DNA of 32,072 nt, taken from NCBI RefSeq assembly GCF_000169335.1, contig NZ_AAXW01000051.1, forward strand, positions 1-32,072, read 5' to 3'. Each line of letters starts with the position of its first letter. Position 1 is the first letter of the stretch. The notes under the pieces were generated by a model. That model did not search any database. It was not told the DNA's origin and saw nothing but the letters and a program-made list of their open reading frames with translations. Below, piece after piece: positions 8,223 to 16,922 of this stretch. Source of the stretch: Crocosphaera chwakensis CCY0110. Lineage in GTDB: Bacteria; Cyanobacteriota; Cyanobacteriia; Cyanobacteriales; Microcystaceae. Both the position numbers and the translations under genes were made by a program.

Positions 8223-9668
8223 TCAATGTTTAAAAAAGCTATTATATTGTTGTTCATTAATTCTTCCTGCTTCGTATAACGTTTCTGTGATTTCAGAAAT
8301 GGTTAAAACAGAATAAGCGTTGTATCCTTCTATTTTCAGTTTATCTTTAACACCTTGTTCGTGATCGATAAAGACCACAATATCTTTAACGACTAATCCC
8401 GAAGAGGTTAATTTTTCTGCTCCTTCTTTGACACTTTTTCCCGTAATTAAAATATCATCAACAATAACAACTTTTTCTCCTGCTTTAAAATTCCCTTCAA
8501 TTAAACGACGGGTTCCGTGTGCTTTAACTTCTTTTCTTGGATAAATCATCGGATGATGTAACATTAAAGATAATCCTGTTGCTGTGGGTAAAGAACCGTA
8601 AGGAATCCCTGCAATTCTATCAAAATTTAAACTCTTTAAAATATTAGCATAAGCAGTCAATACTTGATGGAATAATTGAGGTTTAGAAATGATTTTCCTA
8701 AGATCAATATAATAAGAAAACGTAGCCCCAGACGCTTGTACATATTCTCCAAATAATAAACAACCAATATCATATAATTGTAAAATTAAATCTTGATGAG
8801 GATGGGAATTAAGTAAACAGACATTAGGACTCCAAAGATCACAGTTTTGTGAAGTTTGAGCAATACTTTGTCGATACTCATTAATCTCTTGGTTAAGGTT
8901 TTTAACGTCTTTTTGTAAATTATTAGATTTTAAACAATCTTGAGGCACAGGAATTAATACCCCATCTCCTGTAGAATTTAAGGCCACTTTTAATATTTCA
9001 TGAATATCATTACCCTTACTCCAAATACTACGCATTAACAATAATCTTTCAGGGGCAAGAGAACGGATCTTTTTGATAACTTCTAAATTCGTCGTCCCTA
9101 CTTCTAAAAATAACTGTTCTGGGGTTGCCCAAGTCCTCGCTTCTTTGATAACTTGTAGATAAAAGGGAGCTTCATCTGTGGGATATTCTTGTAAGACAAT
9201 CGCAGAAGGATTTGAGGTATGACAGAGGACGAAAACCCCTTGATCAGGATAAACTAAAAAAGGTGCAACGTGATCGTGTCCCGCATAAGGACTGACTGTA
9301 ACTGCATCTACTTGCCACTGTTCAAAAATAGTTTTAGCAAAAATGGTACTTGTATTAATATCTCCATGTTTTGCATCTAAAATGATAGGAATATCATCGG
9401 GAATAGCATCAATAACTTTTAACAATAAGTCTAATCCTTTACTGCCCAATGCTTCATAAAATCCTAACGTTGGTTTATAAGCACAAACTAACCCGGATGT
9501 TTGTTCAATAACCCCTTTTAACCACTTTTCTAAGGCAATGATTAAACTTTGTTGCTCTTGATGGGTATGTTGTCCTTGAGGCATCATTTCTGGGTTAGGA
9601 TCAAGACCAAGGATCAATAAACTTTGACAATTAGTGATCCGTTGGGTTAATTTCTCAAAAAAATTCAT
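8223..9668 (-). CDS. pyrF/pyrE: Bifunctional OMP decarboxylase / orotate phosphoribosyltransferase (PyrF-PyrE fusion)
   Basis: The 481-residue protein fuses the last two steps of UMP synthesis. The N-terminal half is an OMP decarboxylase: Lys65 in CAYKP, then LDAKHGDI with Asp98, Lys100 and Asp103, so the catalytic Lys-Asp-Lys-Asp set is complete although the usual Arg after Lys100 is His. The C-terminal half is an orotate phosphoribosyltransferase with the PRPP-binding motif VVIVDDILITGKS at about 400-412. The order PyrF then PyrE is the reverse of eukaryotic UMP synthase and is known from cyanobacteria and some other bacteria. Start is ATG at 9668. It is divergent from the SH3 protein gene, sharing a 73-base promoter gap. 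Confidence is high. Confidence 0.93.
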   Translation of the reverse strand: MNFFEKLTQRITNCQSLLILGLDPNPEMMPQGQHTHQEQQSLIIALEKWLKGVIEQTSGLVCAYKPTLGFYEALGSKGLDLLLKVIDAIPDDIPIILDAKHGDINTSTIFAKTIFEQWQVDAVTVSPYAGHDHVAPFLVYPDQGVFVLCHTSNPSAIVLQEYPTDEAPFYLQVIKEARTWATPEQLFLEVGTTNLEVIKKIRSLAPERLLLMRSIWSKGNDIHEILKVALNSTGDGVLIPVPQDCLKSNNLQKDVKNLNQEINEYRQSIAQTSQNCDLWSPNVCLLNSHPHQDLILQLYDIGCLLFGEYVQASGATFSYYIDLRKIISKPQLFHQVLTAYANILKSLNFDRIAGIPYGSLPTATGLSLMLHHPMIYPRKEVKAHGTRRLIEGNFKAGEKVVIVDDILITGKSVKEGAEKLTSSGLVVKDIVVFIDHEQGVKDKLKIEGYNAYSVLTISEITETLYEAGRINEQQYNSFFKH

Positions 9669-9741
9669 AGTAATAGCTTTAGAATACTACTGATTTTACC
9701 TCACAATGACCCATCTTTTTCCTGTGTAACCTAGAACCGTC

Positions 9742-10314
9742 ATGAACACAAACAAGACAATGAGTAATGCTTGGTCAAAATTATTGTTGAGTTCTTTTTT
9801 TGGGTTAACTCTATGTCTAACTGGGCTATTTCCTGGTTTAGCGCAAATAGCCATTTCTCAGACAACTTTAATAACCAATGACCCCAACTCTCGCATTAAT
9901 TTACGATCTGGCCCGAGTATTAGTTCGGCTTCATTGGGCTACGGTTTACCTGGGGATCAAGTCACCTTATTAGACTTTCATAAAGGAACAGATGATGGAC
10001 CGAGAGTCCCTTGGATTAAGGTAAAATTTATAAAGTCAGGGGCGATAGGTTGGATTCGAGGTGATTTTATCAAGACAGATATTACCATTCTAACGGCCAA
10101 TGACCCTAACTCTCGCATAAATCTCCGTAAAGGACCGAGTATTTCAACAGATCAAGTGGGTTATGGTTTAGTTGGAGATCGCGTCAAAGTTTTAGAATGC
10201 CAAACAGGGCCAGATCAAGATCGCACCCCTTGGATAAAAGTTCAATTTCTTCAGTCTCAAGCGATAGGCTGGATCAGAGGAGATTTTGTCATTGTCCCTC
10301 TAACCTACTGTTGA
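9742..10314 (+). CDS. Secreted protein with two bacterial SH3 (SH3b) domains
   Basis: The N-terminus has a Lys-bearing start, a hydrophobic stretch (LLLSSFFGLTLCLTGLF, about 14-30) and a likely signal-peptidase site near residues 34-37, so the protein is exported. The mature part is essentially two copies of one SH3b domain, residues 42-111 and 116-184. Each copy begins with NDPNSRINLR.GPSIS and ends with IGWIRGDF. The domains are much more alike than separate SH3b families normally are, so this is an internal duplication. SH3b domains usually bind cell-wall peptides or act as targeting modules; the role here is unknown and no enzymatic domain is attached. The start could also be Met7 (9760). 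Confidence 0.8.
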   Translation: MNTNKTMSNAWSKLLLSSFFGLTLCLTGLFPGLAQIAISQTTLITNDPNSRINLRSGPSISSASLGYGLPGDQVTLLDFHKGTDDGPRVPWIKVKFIKSGAIGWIRGDFIKTDITILTANDPNSRINLRKGPSISTDQVGYGLVGDRVKVLECQTGPDQDRTPWIKVQFLQSQAIGWIRGDFVIVPLTYC

Positions 10315-10350
10315 TCTAAAAATTAACTTCTCATCGGAAAATTCAAAAAT

Positions 10351-11358
10351 ATGGATTTAATAACGTTACAAAATTTTCTCGATAATAGTTCTTTTCTATT
10401 GTTATTCTTAACCATGCTCATTTATTGGGCTGGTGCTGCTTTTCCGAGTTTAACCTGGTTGCCAACTTTAGGAACGACTGGAGTGGCGATCGCTAATTTA
10501 TGTATGGCCACTTTGTTAGGGGCCAGATGGTTAGAAGCCGGTTATTTTCCTCTTAGTAATTTGTATGAGTCCTTATTTTTCTTAGCTTGGGGTGTCACGG
10601 CGATGCACCTAGTGGCTGAACAAATGAGTCGCAGTGCCTTGGTTGGGGTGGTAACAACTCCTGTAGCTATGGGAATTACTGCCTTTGCAGCCTTGTCTTT
10701 ACCCCCAGAAATGCAAACCTCTGCCCCTCTGGTTCCTGCGTTAAAATCAAACTGGTTAATGATGCACGTGAGTGTGATGATGTTGAGTTATGCCACTTTG
10801 ATGGTGGGATCAGTTTTAGCGATCGCCTTTTTGGTAGTCACTCGTAACCAAGACATTGAACTCAAAGGCAGTTCCGTGGGAACCGGGAGTTACCGAGATA
10901 AGTTGGGACGCACTTTACTCAACAATAATCATCAACAACCTAGTGTTAATTTAGCTCAAAGCAATGGCAATGGGGGAACTGCCGTCTTAGAAAGCGTTTC
11001 CACTCAACGTGAAACCGTTACCCTATCTCCTCAACGTCTCAATTTAGCGGATACCCTCGATAATATTAGTTATCGCATCATTGGGCTAGGGTTTCCTCTC
11101 CTCACCATTGGTATTATTGCCGGTGCAGTTTGGGCAAATGAAGCATGGGGATCGTATTGGAGTTGGGACCCTAAAGAAACCTGGGCGTTAATCACTTGGT
11201 TGGTATTTGCTGCGTATCTTCATGCTCGTATTACTAAAGGTTGGCAAGGCCGTAAACCGGCGCTTTTGGCTGCCAGTGGTTTTGTCGTAGTTTGGGTGTG
11301 TTATTTAGGGGTTAATTTATTAGGAAAAGGCTTGCATTCATACGGTTGGTTTTTCTAA
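10351..11358 (+). CDS. ccsA: Cytochrome c biogenesis protein CcsA/Ycf5 (annotated CcsB in some databases)
   Basis: This is the haem-handling membrane subunit of system II cytochrome c maturation, which partners ResB/Ccs1 to attach haem to c-type cytochromes (cytochrome f, c6, c550) on the lumen side of the thylakoid. The 335 residues contain several hydrophobic segments, and the tryptophan-rich WWD motif WGSYWSWDPKETWALITW lies at 266-283. A long, low-complexity hydrophilic loop (about 163-230) lies between membrane helices, as in other cyanobacterial copies. Start is ATG at 10351. Two HIP1 sites (10486, 10819) mark it as resident DNA. A strong hairpin just after the stop is a candidate terminator. 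Confidence 0.93.
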   Translation: MDLITLQNFLDNSSFLLLFLTMLIYWAGAAFPSLTWLPTLGTTGVAIANLCMATLLGARWLEAGYFPLSNLYESLFFLAWGVTAMHLVAEQMSRSALVGVVTTPVAMGITAFAALSLPPEMQTSAPLVPALKSNWLMMHVSVMMLSYATLMVGSVLAIAFLVVTRNQDIELKGSSVGTGSYRDKLGRTLLNNNHQQPSVNLAQSNGNGGTAVLESVSTQRETVTLSPQRLNLADTLDNISYRIIGLGFPLLTIGIIAGAVWANEAWGSYWSWDPKETWALITWLVFAAYLHARITKGWQGRKPALLAASGFVVVWVCYLGVNLLGKGLHSYGWFF

Positions 11359-11366
11359 TACTATGG

Positions 11367-11383
11367 GGTGGGCAATGCCCACC
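11367..11383 (+). terminator. Hairpin after ccsA, terminator or dispersed palindromic repeat
   Basis: GGTGGGC, loop AAT, GCCCACC form a perfect 7-bp GC-rich stem nine bases after the ccsA stop, followed by a short T-containing tract. The same GTGGGCAATGCCCAC palindrome recurs widely in cyanobacterial intergenic DNA, so it may be a repeat that also stops transcription. Confidence 0.6.
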
Positions 11384-11453
11384 TTAACTTAAATTTGTTA
11401 GTAACTCTTTAGGAAATTGATGATCATCTTTGGTTATAAAAAAGAATATTAAA

Positions 11454-11552
11454 ATGGACAAAATAAAATTAGATTTAGTAGAAGTTCCAGAAGGAACATT
11501 TATAATGGGAATTAAGGCACGAAACCCAACACTTATAAGCTTAGGTAATTAA
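11454..11552 (+). pseudogene. Remnant of a formylglycine-generating-enzyme (FGE-sulfatase) domain gene
   Basis: A 32-codon frame reads MDKIKLDLVEVPEGTFIMG and then 13 unrelated residues. The segment LVEVPEGTFIMG is the hallmark start of the FGE-sulfatase (SUMF1) domain, whose full length is well over 200 residues, so only the first strand survives. Right after it comes GCACGAAACCCAACA, which resembles a dispersed cyanobacterial repeat, and then the methyltransferase gene on the other strand. The likely history is truncation of the original gene by insertion or deletion. An independent 32-residue peptide is possible but less likely. Confidence 0.5.
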
Positions 11553-11576
11553 TTTTGAATAAGTTAGCATCAAAAA

Positions 11577-12953
11577 TTAATTAATATTAAGTAATTTTAT
11601 TAGTTCTTTTCCCACATGGTAAACAACAGGAATAGGAAGAGAATTTCCAAACTGTTTTTGAGCAATATTATTTTTGTGATGAAATTTAAACCAATCTGGA
11701 AACCCTTGTAATTTAGAGCAATGCTTAGCAATTATTTGCTTAAATTTTTTAGGTTTATAAATTTTGTGAATAAATTCTTTTTTATACTCTTCAGGGTTAT
11801 CAGCATTAATAGAAACCGTTGCAAAAAAATCCCTTGCACCAGTTGCAGTTAAAGTTCCAATCATTTCAGAATTAGGCAAGAAAATACGATAAATACCATT
11901 AATACCCGAATTATTTTTTGAATTAACAAATTCATACTTATTATTTATAATACGCAAGATATTTTTATTAACTAATTTAGTCAAATCTGATTCTTTTAAC
12001 TGAGGAATTAACTCTTTTAAATCCTCAAAGGATAAAGGATGACCATCTTTAACACCATATTTTTTACTTCTCCTATATTTTAATAAAGTTAAACAAATAT
12101 TTTTTTCTTTTGCTGTTGTTTTAGTCAAATCCCAAGAATGGAGGGTTGTGTGACCATTTCTTAAATCTGAAAAAGTAAAAAAGTCATTTAATTCATCATT
12201 TTTTTGAAATCGATTTCTAGAAGGTGGAATATTACCATTAAATAGAATCTCTGGGGTTAATTTTACTTTCTCAGTAACTTGACAATGTTTAAGTTCATCC
12301 AAAACATCTAATAATCTGATTTGAACTTTTAATGGTTTTGGAAATTGATAATGATGACAATTTTTTCGATCTTTCCTAATACCAACTATAAACACTCTTT
12401 CCCTGTTTTGAGGAACACCAAAATCATAAGAATTGATTACTTTCCAGCTAACAACATAATTAACCTGTTCAAATTGATTCACTAAATATTCTAATTTGTC
12501 CTTATTTTTCCCCGTTGTTAATCCCTTAACATTTTCAAAAATAAAAGCTTTTGGTTGATAGTCTTTAACTAATCTAATTACATTAAACCATAATTGACCC
12601 CTTGGATCATTAAACCCCTTTAATTTTCCAGCAACAGACCAAGGTTGACAGGGAACGCCTCCCACAAATAAATCAACATTTTTCGGTAAACTATTAATCT
12701 TAGAAATATCACCTAAGTTGAGTTCCTCTGAATTATAATAACTAATAAAATTTTGTTGATAAACCTTAATTGCCTCTTTATCAATTTCTGAATAACCTAA
12801 ACATTTTCCCCCTAACTTTTCTAAAGGAATACGAAAACCTCCAATTCCTGCAAAGAAGTCAATGAAAGTAAATTTTGTTTGAATAAAAGTTAATTCTAAT
12901 GGTTTAGAAGGGTTAAATAATTCGAGTTGTTTATTCTCATCTTGACTATTCAT
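11577..12953 (-). CDS. DNA cytosine-5 methyltransferase
   Basis: The enzyme methylates cytosine at C5 using SAM. The ordered motifs of the family are visible from ATG 12953: motif I FFAGIGG (33-39), motif IV GGVPCQPWS (98-106, catalytic Cys102), motif VI FENVKG (139-144), motif VIII PQNRERVFIVG (181-191) and, near the end, motif X QKQFGNSLPIPV. The region between VIII and X is the target-recognition part and does not reveal the site. The frame can be extended to a TTG at 13001 but ATG is preferred. No restriction endonuclease gene is adjacent, so it is either orphan or the survivor of a type II system. AT-rich composition, no HIP1 sites and a broken FGE gene beside it point to acquisition. 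Confidence 0.93.
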   Translation of the reverse strand: MNSQDENKQLELFNPSKPLELTFIQTKFTFIDFFAGIGGFRIPLEKLGGKCLGYSEIDKEAIKVYQQNFISYYNSEELNLGDISKINSLPKNVDLFVGGVPCQPWSVAGKLKGFNDPRGQLWFNVIRLVKDYQPKAFIFENVKGLTTGKNKDKLEYLVNQFEQVNYVVSWKVINSYDFGVPQNRERVFIVGIRKDRKNCHHYQFPKPLKVQIRLLDVLDELKHCQVTEKVKLTPEILFNGNIPPSRNRFQKNDELNDFFTFSDLRNGHTTLHSWDLTKTTAKEKNICLTLLKYRRSKKYGVKDGHPLSFEDLKELIPQLKESDLTKLVNKNILRIINNKYEFVNSKNNSGINGIYRIFLPNSEMIGTLTATGARDFFATVSINADNPEEYKKEFIHKIYKPKKFKQIIAKHCSKLQGFPDWFKFHHKNNIAQKQFGNSLPIPVVYHVGKELIKLLNIN

Positions 12954-13096
12954 TTTTGCTCTATTGATCGTTTCTCTCGTCTCATAAATTAATTTTGTCA
13001 ATATAATTCAATTATACTAACTTGTGTCTCCTTAAAAGACTTTAGATATGTTACCTTGTTAATTTAGGTAACAATCATTAACATTTCCCTTACTCT

Positions 13097-14941
13097 ATGG
13101 CAACTTCTCCCGATTCACACTTTAAAGAATCTGTCAAGCATTTACGAACTAGCGATCGCCGATTAATTCTCAAGCTAATACCCTATTTACGTCGTTATCC
13201 TCGTTTATTATTGCTCTCTGTCTCCTTATTATTGCCGTTATCCATCGCTGGGGCAATACAACCTCTAATTATTGGACAAGCGGTGTCTTTATTGCGCCAA
13301 GAACAAACTTGGAGCTTTTTAGAACAATTTTCCCTAGAAAAAGGATTACAAATTCTTATTATCACATTATTAATTACTATTATTATTCGTTTACTTTGTA
13401 CCTCTACTCAAGGATTTATTGTTCAAAAATTAGGACAAAATATTACAGCAGCCATACGAAACGATTTATTTACTCATGTCACTTCCTTAGGAACCAGTTT
13501 TTTTAATCGAACCCCTGTTGGACGTTTAATTACTCGTTTAACCAGTGATGTTGAAGCATTAGGAGATGTGTTTGCTAGTGGTGCGATTGGTGTGGTTAGC
13601 GATACGATTTATATTCTATTTATTATTGTTACCATGTTTACGGTTCAAGCAAAATTGGCCTTGATGTTGGTATTAATGATGTTTCCTATTACCATATTAA
13701 TCGTATATTTTCAACGACAATATCGCAAAGCTAATTATAAAGCAAGGGAAAAACTATCAGAACTCAATTCCATGTTACAAGAAAATTTAGCAGGAATTAA
13801 TGTGGTTCAATTATTTAGAAGAGAACAGTTTAATAGTGAATTATTTCGGGCGGTTAATAGTGATTATCGTCAGGCAACAAATAAAACAATTTTTCATGAT
13901 TCAGCCGTTTCTGCTACCTTAGAATGGATTAGTTTAGTGGCGATCGCGTCAGTTCTTTGGTTGGGTGGTATTTTTATTATTGATGATACCATTACCTTCG
14001 GAACCTTATCAGCCTTTATTTTATATGCTCAACGTCTCTTTAACCCTTTACGTCAATTTGCGGATAAATTTACTATGTTTCAGGCAGGTTTTACCGCTAT
14101 CGAACGTATTACAGAGTTAATGAAAGAACCAATAGAAATCAAAGAAAGTGATAAAAATATTAAATTTTTAGACAGTAGAAAATATCAAGATAAAATTGGA
14201 GAAATTTGTTTTGATCATGTTTGGTTTGGTTATAAACCCGATGAGTTTGTTCTTAAGGACTTAAACTTTACTATTTCACCTGGGGAAAAAGTGGCCTTAG
14301 TTGGTCCAACTGGTGCAGGAAAAAGTTCAATTATTCGTCTTCTTTCTCGTTTATATGAACCCACAAAAGGAAACATTTTAATCGATGGAGTTGATATTAG
14401 AGATATTTCTAAGAAAGAATTAAGACAATATGTCGGAATGATTTTGCAAGAAAGTTTTTTGTTTGCAGGAGATGTAAAACGTAATATTACTTTAGGGGAA
14501 GATTACTCCTTAGAAGAGGTACACAAAGCAGCTAAATTAACCAATGTTCATCATTTAATAGAAGAATTACCCCAAGGGTATCATACTCAATTACGAGAAA
14601 GAGGAACTAATTTATCAGGGGGTCAAAAACAATTATTAGCTTTTGCTAGAGTGGCTATTCGTAACCCTCATATTCTAGTTTTGGACGAAGCAACAGCAAG
14701 TTTAGATGTGCAAACTGAAGCTTTAATTCAAGAAGCGTTACAGAAACTATTAATTAATAGAACAGCCGTTATTATTGCTCACCGCTTATCAACTATTCGG
14801 GATGTAGATAAAATTTTTGTCTTAAAAGAAGGTCAGATTATTGAATCAGGAACTCATCAACAATTACTTAGAGAAAAAGGTTTATATCATAGTTTATACC
14901 AATTACAAATGATGGGTTATGAAGAGAGTCCTACCTATTAA
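13097..14941 (+). CDS. ABC exporter half-transporter (MsbA/MdlB type)
   Basis: The 614-residue protein has an N-terminal membrane domain with about six hydrophobic segments (residues 35-310) fused to an ATPase domain. The ATPase shows Walker A GPTGAGKS (about 403-410), the ABC signature LSGGQKQ (about 505-511) and Walker B ILVLDEATASLD (about 525-536), followed by an H-loop AHRLST. The architecture is that of homodimeric lipid, peptide or drug exporters. The substrate cannot be inferred; no partner gene is adjacent. Two HIP1 sites (13152, 13940) mark it as resident. The gene follows the divergent methyltransferase by about 140 bases, so the promoter lies in that gap. Confidence 0.92.
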   Translation: MATSPDSHFKESVKHLRTSDRRLILKLIPYLRRYPRLLLLSVSLLLPLSIAGAIQPLIIGQAVSLLRQEQTWSFLEQFSLEKGLQILIITLLITIIIRLLCTSTQGFIVQKLGQNITAAIRNDLFTHVTSLGTSFFNRTPVGRLITRLTSDVEALGDVFASGAIGVVSDTIYILFIIVTMFTVQAKLALMLVLMMFPITILIVYFQRQYRKANYKAREKLSELNSMLQENLAGINVVQLFRREQFNSELFRAVNSDYRQATNKTIFHDSAVSATLEWISLVAIASVLWLGGIFIIDDTITFGTLSAFILYAQRLFNPLRQFADKFTMFQAGFTAIERITELMKEPIEIKESDKNIKFLDSRKYQDKIGEICFDHVWFGYKPDEFVLKDLNFTISPGEKVALVGPTGAGKSSIIRLLSRLYEPTKGNILIDGVDIRDISKKELRQYVGMILQESFLFAGDVKRNITLGEDYSLEEVHKAAKLTNVHHLIEELPQGYHTQLRERGTNLSGGQKQLLAFARVAIRNPHILVLDEATASLDVQTEALIQEALQKLLINRTAVIIAHRLSTIRDVDKIFVLKEGQIIESGTHQQLLREKGLYHSLYQLQMMGYEESPTY

Positions 14942-15034
14942 TTAATCTTAATTAAATATCATTTTTTCCGATTCAGTCAAGCACAGCATTTATTAAAGTA
15001 TTATCATGAAAGCTACTTTTTTTTAAATAATAAA

Positions 15035-15062
15035 GCGATCGCATTGTATTTTAAGCGATCGC
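15035..15062. repeat. Paired HIP1 palindromes
   Basis: Two copies of GCGATCGC at 15035 and 15055 are separated by 12 bases in the gap between two convergent genes. Each is its own reverse complement, and together they could fold into one stem. HIP1 is very common in cyanobacteria, and this pair may help end transcription, though no T-run follows on either strand. Confidence 0.7.
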
Positions 15063-15175
15063 CGTCTTAAAAAACGAATTTTAAACAGTTAAAAATCAGG
15101 AACAGCCTTCTTCTGCTAAAACCAAATGGGATTAACCTGGTATTTAGTCTGATTTATTGATTCACTATGTGCGAT

Positions 15176-15964
15176 TTAATTAAGTTCTAGAACTCCTCGT
15201 GTGTTATCACGACGACGCTCTTCTTTGGCCTCAAACTCAGCTAAACAACTGCCTTGCTCAACCATGACACAATTGAGATAATCTGTAATTTCAATTAAAG
15301 CAGCCCTAAGTGCTTGACCGACAGGAGCTTTATTGCTACTTTGTTGGTCACCACTCATACCAAGACCCAATATGCTGAAACCACTGGACATACTTTTCGC
15401 TTCGTTGGTTGCCCGTCCTTCAACAGTACGAGTATAAACCACTTCAGCAGTGGTAGTGTCAACAACACGTAAATCAATCGCTACATAAGCTTGTTCTTTA
15501 GTGGTACGACCGCTACTACTACCTAAATTAATAGGGCCGATATTAAATCCACCCACTCTCCCTCCAGAAGACTCCTGAGAAACGCCTTCTTCATAGGAGG
15601 TTACTTGACCAAGAACAATATATTTAGCCCCTGTCAGATTAGCGGTTTCAGGAGCCGTTTCTGGCCGAACTAAACCCAATTCGGCCAGTTCTTGTTCTGA
15701 AAGAACTTCATCGAGTTTTTGTCGTTCTACTACCGTGAAATTACCAGTTGATGTTAATTCATTGATCAGAGCATCAGCTAACTCGCGGGATGTTCCCTGT
15801 CGCCACCACCACCACGTGCTTTGATTTTTAAATTCTGGTACTGAAATTGTTAGTTTGTCTTGGGCAAGAGTAGTTAAACCGCCCCCGAAAAGACTAAAGG
15901 TTACTGCAGCTAAAGCAAAAGTTACACGATGCCCGAATGGTCTCAAAAAATGGGAAATTTTCAT
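15176..15964 (-). CDS. CsgG-family secreted protein with a WWWW tract
   Basis: Starting at ATG 15964, which has a GGA ribosome-binding remnant nine bases upstream, the protein has 262 residues. The frame extends to a TTG at 16009, but that would precede a good signal peptide (residues 1-35, hydrophobic core ALAAVTFSLFGGG, cleavage near LAQ). The mature part fits CsgG/LpoB-like proteins: KLTISVPEF, then SRELADALINELTSTGNFTVVERQKLDEV (key residues only) and GAKYIVLGQVTSYEEG. CsgG itself is an outer-membrane secretion pore, but relatives without the lipid-anchored Cys, as here, are periplasmic or surface proteins of unknown role. Residues 51-54 are four consecutive tryptophans encoded by four TGG codons. 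Function is unknown; the family call is good. Confidence 0.72.
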   Translation of the reverse strand: MKISHFLRPFGHRVTFALAAVTFSLFGGGLTTLAQDKLTISVPEFKNQSTWWWWRQGTSRELADALINELTSTGNFTVVERQKLDEVLSEQELAELGLVRPETAPETANLTGAKYIVLGQVTSYEEGVSQESSGGRVGGFNIGPINLGSSSGRTTKEQAYVAIDLRVVDTTTAEVVYTRTVEGRATNEAKSMSSGFSILGLGMSGDQQSSNKAPVGQALRAALIEITDYLNCVMVEQGSCLAEFEAKEERRRDNTRGVLELN

Positions 15965-16274
15965 AAATATTCCATTAATAAGTATTTTGAGTTTGTGATA
16001 TTGTATCAAAATCTAAATTATAAAACCTTTTGTTTTAAAATTTCTTAATTCTTGTTTTCAAGGTTAAATATTTTCTCTCAATTTTCTGCGTTAGACATTT
16101 CCTAGAATCTATAATCGCGCCACAGCGATGAAAACAGGGGAAATAGACAAATTTAGCCGACTATAGCGAGTTTATGTTTGAACATCACTTTATCTTTTTC
16201 TATGGTTAATATTTAAAGATGACAAGATTCCCACTGCAATGAGACAATAGAACCGCTAAAGTCAGGCAAAGTTT
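15965..16274. other. Divergent intergenic region with promoter-like -10 boxes
   Basis: This 310-base gap separates the CsgG-like gene (minus) from cyanoP (plus). A perfect TATAAT lies on the minus strand at 16022-16017, giving a leader of about 45 bases to the CsgG-like gene. Another TATAAT lies on the plus strand at 16110-16115 for cyanoP with a leader of about 155 bases. Neither has a convincing -35 box at standard spacing, so both are tentative. I see no gene or RNA in the gap. Confidence 0.35.
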
Positions 16275-16826
16275 ATGTTTAAGTCTCTAAGAATCGTTAT
16301 CCTTGCAATAATCAGTTTAATTCTATTTAGTTGCTCTATCGGGTTAGGTGGTTTACAAAGTTATGTCGATGCCGGTGATGGGTATCAATTCCTGTATCCT
16401 AATGGTTGGGTTGGGGTCGATGTTAAGCAGTCGTCTCAAGGGGTAGATGTCATTTTTCGCGATATCATCGAACCTAGTGAAAACTTAAGCGTCATTGTTA
16501 GTGATGTGGATAAAGAAAAAACTTTATCCGAATTAGGAACCCCAACAGAAGTGGGATATTATTTATTAAAACAAATGAATAATAATGAAGACAATGACCG
16601 TAAAGTTGATTTAATTAATGCTGAGTCAAGAGAAGTAGAAGGAAAAACTTATTATAATTTAGAATACGAAGTAACCTTACCTAATCAGGCTCAACGTCAT
16701 AATTTGGCTAGTATTGCCGTAAGTCGTGGTAAACTTTTTACCTTTAATTTATCTACCATACAAAAACGTTGGGATAAAGTTAAAGATTTGTTTGAAACTT
16801 CAGTGAATTCTTTTTCAGTCTATTAA
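16275..16826 (+). CDS. psbP: CyanoP, PsbP-like photosystem II lipoprotein
   Basis: CyanoP is the cyanobacterial homologue of plant PsbP, a lumenal protein associated with photosystem II assembly. The 183 residues start with a lipoprotein signal ending in the lipobox LFSC, lipidated Cys20. The mature part has the PsbP fold signatures: DAGDGYQFLYPNGWVGVDV, FRDIIEPSENLSVIVSDV and, late, YNLEYEV and RHNLASIAVSRGKLFTFN. Start is ATG at 16275. An IS66-type insertion lies 96 bases after its stop, so it is now transcribed apart from maf downstream. The assignment to CyanoP rather than another PsbP-like family (PPL or PPD) rests on the lipobox and length. Confidence 0.85.
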   Translation: MFKSLRIVILAIISLILFSCSIGLGGLQSYVDAGDGYQFLYPNGWVGVDVKQSSQGVDVIFRDIIEPSENLSVIVSDVDKEKTLSELGTPTEVGYYLLKQMNNNEDNDRKVDLINAESREVEGKTYYNLEYEVTLPNQAQRHNLASIAVSRGKLFTFNLSTIQKRWDKVKDLFETSVNSFSVY

Positions 16827-16914
16827 TTATATTAGAACAAAGATATAATCAAGATAGAGATGTTGTTAAATGATTGTGTATCTAAAGTGCTTACAGAGGA
16901 TTAAACGTTTAACA

Positions 16915-16922
16915 ATATCTTT
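16915..16922. repeat. Left 8-bp target-site duplication (ATATCTTT)
   Basis: ATATCTTT directly precedes the left inverted end of the insertion sequence and is repeated at 18444-18451 after the right end. An 8-bp duplication is the IS66-family length. Confidence 0.95.

Noticed and set aside
1..12953. hsdR and the C5 methyltransferase as one restriction-modification system
   Set aside because: They belong to different system types and are separated by more than 8 kb of unrelated genes on mixed strands.
15035..15062. The paired HIP1 sites as a phage or element attachment site
   Set aside because: HIP1 is a general, very frequent cyanobacterial palindrome and nothing mobile flanks the pair.
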